From Methanosarcina sp. UBA289 (GTDB lineage Archaea; Halobacteriota; Methanosarcinia; Methanosarcinales; Methanosarcinaceae), in the NCBI GenBank assembly GCA_002496565.1, contig DAKJ01000017.1:112059-176058 (forward strand): 64,000 bases of DNA. The letters are read 5' to 3'. Position 1 is the stretch's first letter; every line of letters begins with the position of its first letter. The position numbers and the translations under genes were made by a program. Shown here one piece after another: positions 36,106 to 44,796 of this stretch. A model generated the notes under the pieces. The model had not been told where the DNA came from, did not search any database, and worked only from the letters and a program-made list of their open reading frames with translations.

Positions 36106-36252
36106 TAAAATCGTATGCTAAGAAGCCTTTCAGATTTTTAAGTGATCCATAAGGCCTGGTCCAAATTTAATGTAGTTTAGTTCTGTACTCATTTAAGTGA
36201 TTACCTATTTAATCAATTTACTTAGTTAAGTTACCTTAGTCAAGTTTAGTCA

Positions 36253-36321
36253 AGTTACTACTTATTTAAATTACATATTTATTTAAAAGTTACTACTTAT
36301 TTAAATTACATATTTATTTAA
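36253..36321. repeat. 35-bp direct repeat, two copies
   Basis: AGTTACTACTTATTTAAATT and the 14 following bases occur at 36253 and again at 36288. TAAGTTAC/CAAGTTAC words surround them. It is part of a 745-base gene-free space between the radical SAM gene and the DUF2173 gene. Confidence 0.85.
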
Positions 36322-36629
36322 GTTACATATCTTCTTTGTACGTCTTCTTTATACATCGGGACTCGACCCTATGGACCATTCATAATTATGTAAGTAATGC
36401 TATAATAAAACAACGATATAAATTTAATTTTTAGCAGTACTGCTAAAAAGGTGCACCCTAATTTTAGGTTTGAGTTCAGGCTGAATGCAAACTGCAGGCA
36501 GGCTATTAAAAAAGGTTACAGATAAATCTCCGGCAAATTGCCCTTGATAGAGGGCAGACCTGCCTGATAAAGTGAAATAATTACTTGATCCAATTACTGG
36601 TACGGGCTGACCAGGCAGATTTCTAAGGG

Positions 36630-36980
36630 TTAACACATTCCCAGGGCTGTGAAAAGCTTCTTTAAATCCGCCTTTGACCTCTCAACAAAAACCCCTCTCG
36701 TTCCCGAAATCATGACGGTCCAGTCACCGCCGCTGTACATCCAGTTTTGCTGAGGTACCCAGTTCATCTTGTAGAGCTGCGTGTAAGCACTGGACAATGC
36801 ATCAAACATCAGATTTACGGCTCCGCAGAATTTGGCGGTCATCTCGGCCATTTCTTTTGGCATTTCATCCTTGGATTTGTATTCCACAAGCTTTCCCTCT
36901 GGATTGAAAATCCCTGCTGCCATTACCCCATCAAACTTCAGAAGTTCATCTAATGATAGATTACACTCTTTTCCGTTCAC
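36630..36980 (-). CDS. DUF2173 family protein (roadblock-like)
   Basis: A 116-residue soluble protein beginning MNGKECNLSLDELLKFDGV. The sequence MAAGIFNPEGKLVEYKS and the WTVMISGTRGVFVE strand match the DUF2173 family, which has a roadblock/LC7-like fold. Family members occur in methanogens and sulfur-oxidisers without a known reaction. The start is GTG behind a G-rich stretch. No operon partner is seen. A frame downstream on the same strand (36424-36636) has no ribosome-binding site and is not called. Confidence 0.75.
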   Translation of the reverse strand: MNGKECNLSLDELLKFDGVMAAGIFNPEGKLVEYKSKDEMPKEMAEMTAKFCGAVNLMFDALSSAYTQLYKMNWVPQQNWMYSGGDWTVMISGTRGVFVERSKADLKKLFTALGMC

Positions 36981-37458
36981 TTACTAACCCCCAATTAAAT
37001 TCGGTACATACCAATCAACTGTTTATACCGGTGGACTTATACAGGTAAGCTGTTCGCTAAATTTAATGATCTCCACGGCTTCCGTTTTCATCCTTCGAAT
37101 TACTTTTTATACTTCGAATTATTTTTTTATATTATCTACAGGCTTTCCCCCTTGCCTGTGCATGAAATCAGTTAAGCGATATTGTCCCTTCAAGTTTGGT
37201 TTTTGCATAAAGGAGTAAAAAGGCATTGGCATGATATTATATAAAAATATCAAATTAAAAAAATAAAATTGAAAACTTAATTTAAGATTTCTAATGAGTT
37301 ATAATTCTCTCAGGTTAGATAAATTCACGAGAACTCCAGTTTCAATTTCCTTTTCCTCTTCTCTTAGCTGATAAGACCCTGTTATCAAGTTCTTCTCTTA
37401 TAATTCGGGTAAACCAAAAATAGATCTGCCATCAGACCGATATACAAAAGGGGACTAT
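36981..37458. other. Divergent promoter region, DUF2173 and DUF72 genes
   Basis: A 478-base AT-rich space. CTTCGAATTA with T-rich flanks occurs at about 37086 and again at about 37115. TATA-like TATTATATAAAAAT lies near 37230. No gene is visible. AGGGGAC just before 37459 is the ribosome-binding site of the DUF72 gene. Confidence 0.35.
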
Positions 37459-38142
37459 ATGGAGGCATTTGTAGGTACAAGCGGCTGGTATTATGATTGG
37501 AATAGAAAGAAAAATCTTGATTGGTTTATCCAGAATTCCGGACTGAATAGTGTCGAACTCAATGCCAGTTTTTATAGATTTCCTTCACCTGACCAGGTTG
37601 AAGGCTGGAACAGAAAAGGAACGGGACTCCGATGGAGCATAAAGGTACACAGATCCATAACTCACTGGCGCCAGCTCAGTGAAAGTTCCCTGGAAATTCT
37701 GGAAAATTTCCTTGAACTCTTCAAACCCATGGATCATCTAATTGATTTTTATCTTTTTCAGGTGCCTCCAAAGTTCGATGATGTCGGAAGGGTACTCAGG
37801 TTTGCAGAAGCCACAAAGCTTGGGAAAAGGTTCGCCCTGGAGATCAGGAATAAAGAGTTGCTCGGAAATGAGGAGGCATGCTCAGAGCTTATGAAGAAAA
37901 TCATCCTGGCATCCGTAGACTCGCCAGACTATAGGAACCGGATTTTCCCCGGAAAAACTGTGTATATGAGGATGCACGGAAGGGACAGATGGTATAGTTA
38001 CGATTATTCTCAGGTAGAAATTAGCGAAACTCTCAGGAAAATCCGTGAATCCGGGCCTGAAAAAACTTACATTTATTTCAATAATGACCATAATATGCTG
38101 GAAAATGCAAGAATGACATTGAAAGTCTTCTCTGGTTTGTAA
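37459..38142 (+). CDS. DUF72 (YecE-like) family protein
   Basis: A 227-residue TIM-barrel-like protein of the DUF72/COG1801 family. It starts with VGTSGWYYDW, followed by VELNASFYRFPSPDQVEGW and WSIKVHRSITHW. Later family motifs are FLFQVPPKF, ALEIRNKELL, VYMRMHGRDRWYSYDY and TYIYFNND at the end. Function is not established; related bacterial proteins are neighbours of many metal and repair genes. The start is supported by AGGGGAC about six bases upstream. It is shorter by about 20 residues than many relatives but looks complete. Confidence 0.85.
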   Translation: MEAFVGTSGWYYDWNRKKNLDWFIQNSGLNSVELNASFYRFPSPDQVEGWNRKGTGLRWSIKVHRSITHWRQLSESSLEILENFLELFKPMDHLIDFYLFQVPPKFDDVGRVLRFAEATKLGKRFALEIRNKELLGNEEACSELMKKIILASVDSPDYRNRIFPGKTVYMRMHGRDRWYSYDYSQVEISETLRKIRESGPEKTYIYFNNDHNMLENARMTLKVFSGL

Positions 38143-38337
38143 ACCTTGAATTATCCTATTAATTCAAAAGAACCTGAATTTTCAGGCAAGAAAAATTTGA
38201 TCCAATGGCGATAACTCTCATTTTTCTTTCTGACTGAGTAAACTCTATTTAAATTGTTAACCTTTATTATGAATAAATTATTATATTAAGAGGTATATTC
38301 AAGTCTAATGTGGAGATTCTGAGGAGTTAAAAATCAG

Positions 38338-39531
38338 GTGCCTCGAAATCAAAAACGAATTTTTGAGAATCCAACCAACAACAAAGAAATCATATTACCC
38401 AGAATTCCCTATATATATAAAAAAGAAGTGAAATATATGTTCTGGAGTAAGGACTATATTGTAGAAAGGCTGAGCAAAATCCCTAGAACCCTGGAAGACA
38501 TCTCAATAGAAGTTTTTGAAGGTGTGTCCCCAACAAATGATTTTTTGCAAAAAGCTGGCCTTTCAAGCGAGAACTGCATAGATGCATCCTACGTCTGCAG
38601 AGACTCCCACACAAATGCGGGCATAGAGCAGGTAGGTATGGAAAAGGAACTCATGTACCCCTATGTAGACGACTCTATTTCGAATGAATTTGCAGTTCAG
38701 TCTACTCAGTACCAGCTTATGCTGCCTTATGAAATTCTCGACAATAATATAAGGAAAGAATACAGGATATTTCAGCCCGAGGAACTGAAAGCAAGGTTCC
38801 CTATAGCTTATAAGCAGATAACGGAAATTAAACAACAGTCTGAGAGCGAAAAACAGGAGTTTGTCTCTGCTGATTACCGTTTCGAAAACGAAAGTTTCCT
38901 GCGGTATATAAACACGCCTAAAATCATCGTTACCAACAACTCTCGCCTGCAGGCTTCGTACGATCCTACCGGAAAGCATGTTTTTGCAAACGGAGTTGGC
39001 GTCGTTCTTGGAGATCCCACACTCTATCTCTATGTTACTGCTGTACTCAACTCTTCTATAGCAAGGGCTTTCCCTGAAATCTGGAGCCGTGAAGGCGTAC
39101 AGAGCAGAGGCAAACTTAATTCACAAATGCTGAAAAGGTTCCCAATCGCGTTCCCTAAAAAGGAGACTACCGAGAAAGTTATAAGCACAATCTCCCGTTA
39201 CCTGATTTACCTGAACAGGCAAAAACAGATGGCAAGAGCCTATGCGATACCCGGTTACCAGGAGCTCATCGACTTTTATAAGAGAATTTCAGATCTTCTG
39301 ATTCTGGATACATACATTACAAATGAACTTGACCCGAAGCTTCTTGACGTCCTTGCTGAAAACATCACTGCTTCCGATGGAGGATTTGAATACAGCGCTG
39401 ACATAAATCTCCTGATCGGGCTGCAGGAAATAAAGAAGAATATTCTGAGTTCTCCAGATTTTGGAGATTGCAGATTCAGTAACAAGTTCACAAACATCCT
39501 GGCAACTCTGAAAAACAGCACTGTCTGGTAA
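38338..39531 (+). CDS. Stand-alone TaqI-type methylase specificity domain
   Basis: A 397-residue protein that resembles the C-terminal target-recognition region of type IIG/TaqI-like adenine methylases. FLRYINTPKIIVTNNSRL, then ANGVGVVLGDPTLYLYVTAV with LNSSIARAFPEIW, then GKLNSQMLKRFPIAFP, correspond to the repeated 'I-P ... LLN S/N ... L' core of the TaqI_C domain. No methylase motifs (NPPY, FxGxG) are present, so it has no catalytic half. The start could be the GTG at 38338 (GAGGAG 11 bases upstream) or the ATG at 38437. It may be an orphan fragment kept for DNA binding or a remnant of a lost restriction system. No methylase gene lies next to it. Confidence 0.6.
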   Translation: MPRNQKRIFENPTNNKEIILPRIPYIYKKEVKYMFWSKDYIVERLSKIPRTLEDISIEVFEGVSPTNDFLQKAGLSSENCIDASYVCRDSHTNAGIEQVGMEKELMYPYVDDSISNEFAVQSTQYQLMLPYEILDNNIRKEYRIFQPEELKARFPIAYKQITEIKQQSESEKQEFVSADYRFENESFLRYINTPKIIVTNNSRLQASYDPTGKHVFANGVGVVLGDPTLYLYVTAVLNSSIARAFPEIWSREGVQSRGKLNSQMLKRFPIAFPKKETTEKVISTISRYLIYLNRQKQMARAYAIPGYQELIDFYKRISDLLILDTYITNELDPKLLDVLAENITASDGGFEYSADINLLIGLQEIKKNILSSPDFGDCRFSNKFTNILATLKNSTVW

Positions 39532-39874
39532 GAGAAAAAACTCAGCCATCCCCTGTAGTTATTCTCTTTCCAGATATTTTGACTTTTTATCTTCCGGATC
39601 TTTGACTTTCTTATTTTCCTAGATATTTTGACTTTTCGTTTTTCGGATATCCTGATGTTTTTATTTTCTGATTATCTTGGTTTTTCCAACTCCCGGAAGC
39701 TTATTGTTTGTCAGCTGTTATAAATTTTAAGCATGAATTAGAAAAACTTTGGTAAAATATCTATTGAACAAGCTTATTTAATATAGAAGCGTTTTGGAAT
39801 ATTTAGAGTTGAAATAATTAGATTTCCAGATAAAGAGGTATATTATATTGCTTTTTATTCAGAAGGGGTGAACT
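39532..39874. other. Intergenic with degenerate TTTTGAC repeats
   Basis: From about 39570 to 39690 the sequence is a degenerate tandem array of AGATATTTTGACTTTTTATC-like units, each about 30 bases long. The last 35 bases contain the AGAAGGGGTGA ribosome-binding site for the TPR gene. No gene is seen. Confidence 0.45.
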
Positions 39875-41344
39875 ATGACTGATTTCGAGAATGACTCAGG
39901 AAAAGAAGAAGTTCCTGCCGAAAATAACTCTATTGAAACTAAAGATAAGAATCCAGAAAATGAAGCGGAAAAAGAAGTGGAAATAAAAGCGAAAAACCAC
40001 AGAGCTCTGCTTGAAAGATATGAGCAGCGGCTGAAAGATCTGGATCCGGAACTTATCACCCCTGAAGATGAAATTGCCTTACAGGAAGCTTTTATTCACG
40101 CAAAGGAGGCTTTTGAGCCTGAGGAACTGGTAAGCTGGTTTATAATTAAAGCCGAACCTTTCTATAGATCCGGGTCCTGGAAAGTGCTCTTACATCTGTA
40201 CGAAGAATTGCTAGGTATTGTGGAAAAGAAACTTGGTCCTGATAGTCCGGAAACCGCATCTGTAATGAACGGGCTTGCAGGAATCTACCGCTATCTTGGA
40301 AATTATGAAGAAGCCCTCAGGCTTTTTTCAAGGGCCTTAAAAATCCGTGAAAGTCTTCCCGACCAGCCCAGATCTGAAACCGGGGATACACTCAGTGAGC
40401 TTGGCATTCTTTATTCTCTGATAGAGCAGGGCGAAGAAGCCCTTTCATTTTATAAGCAGGCACTTGAGATCCAGAAACAATTCCTGAGCCCAAAAAATCT
40501 CGGCGCTGTAAGAACCCTGAACAGGATGGCTTTTTTTTATAAAGAGTTGGAAAAACCCGAGATGTCTGAAGATTGCTTCAGGCAGGCTCTAGAACTTCTT
40601 GAAAAGCTTCAGGAGCAGGAGCCGGAAAACCGTGTGGTTATGGGGTATAGAGCCGGAACCCTGAATAACCTGGGCGTCCTGCTATCGGAGATGGGCAAGG
40701 TTGACGATGCTGAGAACAGGTACGGGCAGGCTTTAGAGCTTCAGGATAAGGTGTACGGCCCTGAACACCCGCAGGTGGCCCAGACCCTGAACAACCTTGC
40801 TCTTCTCTATTTCCAGACTACAAGGTATGAAAAAGCCATGATCCTCTATACAAGATCTCTGGAAATCATGGAAAAATTCGGAAAAACCGAACATATAGGT
40901 TTTGCTACGACCCTTAACAATCTCGCAGGCGTCTATGTCCAAAAGGGTCGCCACGAAAAGGCCCTGGAACTCTATAAGCGAGCCCTTGAAATCCGGGAAC
41001 GCGTTATTGGCCCTGATAGCCCTGATGTTGCCAAGACCTTAAATAATCTGGGTGAATTGTACAGGATCCTCGGTCAGCACAAAAAAGCCCTTCCTCTCTA
41101 CACCCGTGCTCTCAAGATCTACGAAACAACCCTCGGCTCGTCTCATCCCGATGTCGGCACAACCCTGAACAACCTCGCAGGCCTCCATGAAAGCATGGGC
41201 GAATATGAAACCGCAATTGAACTCTACGAAAAAGCCCTCGATATAATTGAAAAGGAATATGGACCGGATCATCCCTATTTCAAGATCACAAGGAATAATT
41301 TACTGGGCCTGTATGAGAAAATGGAGAGAAGCTGGCGAAGATGA
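39875..41344 (+). CDS. TPR repeat protein, kinesin-light-chain-like
   Basis: A 489-residue protein with a charged N-terminal 45 residues and about nine tetratricopeptide repeats of 42 residues, the kinesin-light-chain spacing. Each repeat shows the (A/T)xTLNNLAxLYxxxGxYexAlxLYxrALeIxE pattern followed by xxGPDHPxxA. This makes a superhelical scaffold for protein binding, probably in the cytoplasm. Methanosarcina species carry many such proteins and no partner can be read from the context. The start has a strong AGGGGTGA site seven bases upstream. The gene is convergent with the CoA-binding protein gene. Confidence 0.9.
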   Translation: MTDFENDSGKEEVPAENNSIETKDKNPENEAEKEVEIKAKNHRALLERYEQRLKDLDPELITPEDEIALQEAFIHAKEAFEPEELVSWFIIKAEPFYRSGSWKVLLHLYEELLGIVEKKLGPDSPETASVMNGLAGIYRYLGNYEEALRLFSRALKIRESLPDQPRSETGDTLSELGILYSLIEQGEEALSFYKQALEIQKQFLSPKNLGAVRTLNRMAFFYKELEKPEMSEDCFRQALELLEKLQEQEPENRVVMGYRAGTLNNLGVLLSEMGKVDDAENRYGQALELQDKVYGPEHPQVAQTLNNLALLYFQTTRYEKAMILYTRSLEIMEKFGKTEHIGFATTLNNLAGVYVQKGRHEKALELYKRALEIRERVIGPDSPDVAKTLNNLGELYRILGQHKKALPLYTRALKIYETTLGSSHPDVGTTLNNLAGLHESMGEYETAIELYEKALDIIEKEYGPDHPYFKITRNNLLGLYEKMERSWRR

Positions 41345-41419
41345 GTTCAAAGAGTAAAGAAACAGGATCCGGCACTTAAATGACAAATATCTCTGGCCAG
41401 GAGTTAAATAGACAGTTTT

Positions 41420-41857
41420 TCAATACTTTCCTATCATTTTCGCAATCGCTCTGTGTATCCCATGTATGCTGAAGCCACTTCCGAGGTACATCATAGGACA
41501 GTGTCCGGTCATGCATTCAAGTTTCAATTTCTGGCAGGTTTCTATAGCTTTATCGGTTTCGGTTGTCCAGTGGAGCCAGATTTTGTTTGCGCCTTTTTCC
41601 ATGAGAAGAGGAATTAGATCCCCGGGCTCGGTTTTTGTTATTCCGATAACTGCACGGTCTATGCCTGAAGGGAGAGAGGAGACATCTTTCAAGGAATCGG
41701 GATCAGATTTTCCAGAAAGGTCTACAAGATAGACGTTCTTGCCACGGTTTTTGAGTTCGGTGGCAGCCCATTTCATGGCTGGCTTTGTGCGATCAGTAAT
41801 TATTGCAAAAGTTTTTGCGTCCCAGAATTTTTCCAAATCTGAACTTGTGGAGTCCAT
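41420..41857 (-). CDS. CoA-binding domain protein (YccU-like)
   Basis: A 145-residue Rossmann-fold protein of the CoA_binding_2 family. KTFAIITDRTKPAMKWAATELKNRGKNVYLVD is the nucleotide-binding half. CMTGHCPMMYLG near the C-terminus corresponds to the conserved Cys/Pro-containing end of the family. AGGTGA seven bases before the ATG at 41857 marks the start; the ATG seven codons earlier at 41878 overlaps this site. ATATATT on the minus strand at 41889-41897 is a TATA candidate. The cellular role of the family is unknown. Confidence 0.75.
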   Translation of the reverse strand: MDSTSSDLEKFWDAKTFAIITDRTKPAMKWAATELKNRGKNVYLVDLSGKSDPDSLKDVSSLPSGIDRAVIGITKTEPGDLIPLLMEKGANKIWLHWTTETDKAIETCQKLKLECMTGHCPMMYLGSGFSIHGIHRAIAKMIGKY

Positions 41858-42009
41858 ATTGAATTCACCTTTTCTCATATTCTGAATTAAAATATATCAC
41901 TTGAGTTATAAGTAGGTTGTAATCTTCTGTTCCTTATAGCTGGTTCTTTGAAAACCTGATGCAAAAACAGATTTTACCTTAAACGCCTGAAACAAACCGG
42001 AAAATGAAG

Positions 42010-42051
42010 AATAAAAAATAAAAAGGCGCAGAGATGGATAAGATTCTGCGC
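42010..42051 (-). terminator. Hairpin and T-tract after the Cys-rich 66-aa gene
   Basis: On the minus strand GCGCAGA (42045-42051) pairs with TCTGCGC (42026-42032) around a 12-base loop and runs into TTTTTATTTTTTATTC. It begins about 20 bases after the stop codon. Confidence 0.7.
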
Positions 42052-42070
42052 TATTATCTATTTATCCTGT

Positions 42071-42271
42071 TTACTGTCCCTGAAGCTTCTGTCCGGCCGC
42101 CTGGAGTGCTCCACCGAGTGCCTTTACAAGTTCACAGTTCTGGGAGCACTTGGAGGCACAGGTACAGTATTTAGGGGTGTTTTCCGCCATCCACTGCCCG
42201 AGGAATCCAAAGGCTTTGAGCTGATCTTCATTTGCTGTCTGTACGAAGTTGTTTATATCTTGTAATCCCAC
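42071..42271 (-). CDS. Small Cys-motif protein (66 aa)
   Basis: A 66-residue protein with GTG start and GGTGAT five bases upstream. The only obvious feature is YCTCASKCSQNCEL near residue 35, a C-x-C-x3-C-x3-C cluster that could bind zinc or iron-sulfur. The rest is two amphipathic helices, the second Gly/Ala-rich (LVKALGGALQAAGQKLQGQ). A TATA-like GTATATAAC on the minus strand lies near 42305-42313, and a good terminator follows, so it is an independently transcribed short gene. Family unknown. Confidence 0.6.
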   Translation of the reverse strand: MGLQDINNFVQTANEDQLKAFGFLGQWMAENTPKYCTCASKCSQNCELVKALGGALQAAGQKLQGQ

Positions 42272-42592
42272 GATTTATCACCGAGATTAGGAGGGTTGTG
42301 TATAGTTATATACCTGAGCGTCATAATTATATACAAAAATTAGAATGTATAGAAAAATGACCTTAAATTAACAACCTTTAATAACCATTGAATAATCCCT
42401 TCAATTATCAGTCTTAACGAATAAGATTAATAGGTTCTTCAATTCCAGCTGTAGTAAATATATTTAATAGCGCCTTTAATTAACAGTATTCTAATCAACG
42501 GTAATTGTTGGCCCTGATACAACAAATTTTAACTAAAAGAATTTAAATTGCTTATATTTCAGTTTCTAATAAGTTTCCGAGGCAAATGAAAA
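42272..42592. other. Divergent promoter region
   Basis: A 321-base AT-rich space between the Cys-rich peptide gene and the ArsR-type regulator. The TATA for the former is near 42305-42313. Degenerate words such as AACCTTTAATAACCATTGA recur between 42370 and 42500. No gene is visible. Confidence 0.35.
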
Positions 42593-43363
42593 ATGGAGAC
42601 AGCTAACGAAAATTCCGAAATTTATTACCGAGAGGAACTACACTCTATTAAGGAGGAAGTAACATCCCTGCGAAATGACTTCTCACGGTTTTTGCAGCGG
42701 GCAAACCAGCAGCATATTGAAGGAATTATTGGGGAAATGAGAAAGAGCTTCATGAAGCCCATGGTAGACTACCTTTGTGAGGATGCAAGTGAGAGGATGC
42801 ATGCACGGATGACAGCAGAATGTGGAATGAGAGAATTTTGTGAAAAAGCTTTTCGGGAACTCTTTCAAGAAACCGCAGAGCTTGTTGGGAGAGGCAAAGT
42901 AGAAGCTGAAACCATAAAACTGTACCGGAACAGACTGGAAGAGTTAAAAAAGGAAGCAAAAAGCCCCAATTGCAGCAAATGTTTTTCGGAAGCTACGAAT
43001 CTTTTTGAAAAACAGGTCAAGCTCATGCGTTCGCTTCAGATTTATGAAGACAGGGAAGAAGATAAAAAAATAGATATTAGCGGAATTGAGCCTGAAAAAC
43101 TGGTCACTGAGGTCTGTGAGCCGGTAGCAAACCGACAGCGTCTCCTGATGCTCAAAGCGCTTTCAGGGGAAAGCAAAACATTTTCAGAACTTTCCAAGCT
43201 CACAGGTCTGCGCGGCGGAAATCTGCTCTTTCACCTTCAGAAATTGCTTGAAACAGGCATGGTTTTACAGAGAAGTGAGCGGGGAGATTATATTATTACA
43301 AGAAAAGGTTACTCTACTCTACAGGGACTTTCCAGAATCTATTCCGAAATTGAGAAGGAATAA
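42593..43363 (+). CDS. ArsR-type winged-helix regulator with long N-terminal domain
   Basis: A 256-residue transcription regulator. Residues 1-165 are helical and include two Cys clusters (AECGMREFCEKAF and PNCSKCFSEA) that might bind a metal or heme. Residues 170-256 are a winged helix of the ArsR type (NRQRLLMLKALSGESKTFSELSKLTG, then LLFHLQKLLETGMVLQRSERGDY as the wing). Its layout recalls the Msr/MreA-like regulators of methanol and energy metabolism in Methanosarcina, though membership cannot be settled by eye. It stands alone. A Shine-Dalgarno is weak (GAGGCAAATGAAAA). Confidence 0.7.
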   Translation: METANENSEIYYREELHSIKEEVTSLRNDFSRFLQRANQQHIEGIIGEMRKSFMKPMVDYLCEDASERMHARMTAECGMREFCEKAFRELFQETAELVGRGKVEAETIKLYRNRLEELKKEAKSPNCSKCFSEATNLFEKQVKLMRSLQIYEDREEDKKIDISGIEPEKLVTEVCEPVANRQRLLMLKALSGESKTFSELSKLTGLRGGNLLFHLQKLLETGMVLQRSERGDYIITRKGYSTLQGLSRIYSEIEKE

Positions 43364-43471
43364 AGAAGTAGAAGCAGTCAAAAAGCAATAATAATCAATA
43401 AAATAATCGATAAAATTGATATAAAGCCAGGAAAACTGGCTTAAATCAAACAAATTACTTTATTTGTCACT

Positions 43472-43702
43472 TCAGCCGTCATTTCCTATCGCATTAACCG
43501 GGCAGGCATCTAACGCTTCTTCACAAAGTTCTATTTCCTCGTCATTTTCAGGTTGTTTATATACATAGGCATTAGAGTCGTCTTCATTCATTTTGAAATT
43601 TTCAGGTGCAGTATCCACACACAGATGACAAGCTATACAGCTGTAGTCGCAATAATAAGGTCCTGGAATATTCTCAGCAACTTTATCTGAATTATCGGCT
43701 AT
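43472..43702 (-). CDS. 4Fe-4S ferredoxin, ATA or ATT start
   Basis: A short ferredoxin of 76-77 residues. Cluster ligands are visible as CIACHLC near residue 22 and CPVNAI near residue 67; DTAPENFKM and AYVYKQPENDEE are typical of single-cluster archaeal ferredoxins. The frame has no ATG, GTG or TTG before the cluster: an in-frame TAA (43706-43708) is followed at once by ATT, ATA, GCC, GAT. GGGGGAG (43709-43715) lies three bases before the ATT and six before the ATA. The ATA would make the protein start MADN. A TATA on the minus strand at about 43755-43764 fits. It would pass electrons between soluble redox enzymes. Confidence 0.75.
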   Translation of the reverse strand: MADNSDKVAENIPGPYYCDYSCIACHLCVDTAPENFKMNEDDSNAYVYKQPENDEEIELCEEALDACPVNAIGNDG

Positions 43703-43705
43703 AAT

Positions 43706-44042
43706 TTACTCCCCCATTGTGTTTATTTCACAATATGAGTAATTAAGAGGATTTTTATATATAGATTAACATTCAAAAAAGATTCTATTCATCAAAAAAG
43801 ATTCTATTCAAAATCCTATTCGGTGACTATAGCTTCACCGGGAGCGCTTCTACAGATTAAAACTCTCAATTTCCGAGAAACTGAATCCTCACTAGCAGAA
43901 TTACAGGAGAGTTTCTGGGAATTATAATGACTGACGACTACTCTCAAATATACTCTGAGCAGTTACCTTATCAGTTACCTTATTTATCTAATAGATTTCT
44001 TTTTTATAATTAATATTCAAAACCAAATAAAGGGGAGTAATT
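43706..44042. promoter_or_regulatory. Divergent promoter region, ferredoxin and SagB-type genes
   Basis: The minus-strand TATA for ferredoxin is TATATATA at about 43755-43764. AAAAAAGATTCTATTCA occurs twice in tandem at about 43775-43811. The plus-strand TATA for the SagB-type gene is near 44000-44012, and GGGGAG six bases before 44043 is its ribosome-binding site. Between these no gene is seen. Confidence 0.5.
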
Positions 44043-44678
44043 ATGGGAATAAATATAGGAAATCAGGATACTGCAGATCTGCCTAAGAAAGTCAAGTTGC
44101 CCGGACCTGAGATTTCCGGTAGGAGTCACATTGAAGAACTCATTGCAAAACGGAGGTCCGTACGAAGATATACAGACAACAAACTCTCCGAGTCAGTAAT
44201 TTCTCGCTTGCTCTGGGCTGCTCAGGGTATAAGTTCCGATGACGGCTTAAGGACTTCTCCTTCTGCAGGCGCGCTTTACCCGCTTGAAATTCATGTCGTT
44301 ATCGGAGGAGGTAGCGAGCTTGAACCTGGGATTTACAGGTACATTCCTGAAGGCCATGCCCTTGTCCGGGAAATCGCAGGCGATGTGAGAGAGAAGCTTT
44401 CAAAAGCTGCTCTCTTCCAGCCCATGATCGGGAGCGCTCCCGTTTCACTTGTAATCTCCGCGGTTTATCCGAGGATAACAAGCAAATACGGCAGTCGGGG
44501 TCTTCGTTATGCCCATATGGAAGCAGGGCACGCTGCACAGAATATATGTCTTTTGGGAGTGGAACTAGGGATAGGAACTTGTACAGTAGGAGCTTTTGAC
44601 GATGATGAAGTAAAAAGAGTGCTTAAACTGCCATCAAACGAAGAGCCGCTCTATATCCTACCTCTGGGCTACGTATAA
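44043..44678 (+). CDS. SagB/ThcOx-type nitroreductase-family oxidoreductase
   Basis: A 211-residue flavin-dependent oxidoreductase of the nitroreductase superfamily. The FMN phosphate-binding RRSVRRYTD lies at about 39-47; LLWAAQGISS, SPSAGALYPLEIHVV and the second half with RYAHMEAGHAAQNICLLGVELGIG are the SagB/ThcOx signature. Related enzymes oxidise azolines in peptide natural products, but no cyclodehydratase gene is nearby, so here it is more likely a general NAD(P)H:acceptor oxidoreductase. GGGGAG precedes the ATG. It is divergent from the ferredoxin, a possible electron donor. Confidence 0.87.
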   Translation: MGINIGNQDTADLPKKVKLPGPEISGRSHIEELIAKRRSVRRYTDNKLSESVISRLLWAAQGISSDDGLRTSPSAGALYPLEIHVVIGGGSELEPGIYRYIPEGHALVREIAGDVREKLSKAALFQPMIGSAPVSLVISAVYPRITSKYGSRGLRYAHMEAGHAAQNICLLGVELGIGTCTVGAFDDDEVKRVLKLPSNEEPLYILPLGYV

Positions 44679-44796
44679 ATCCTTTTACACACCAGGTTTC
44701 TTTATAGAGATTATAAAGATACAAAACTCCTTTTCAAATGCAAAACTGCTAGCCCGAAAGGAGAAAAGAGACTTCAAAAGGGACCTAAGAAAAGAT

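Noticed and set aside
36424..36636. Minus-strand frame of 70 codons after the DUF2173 gene
   Set aside because: No ribosome-binding site, and it overlaps the DUF2173 stop region.
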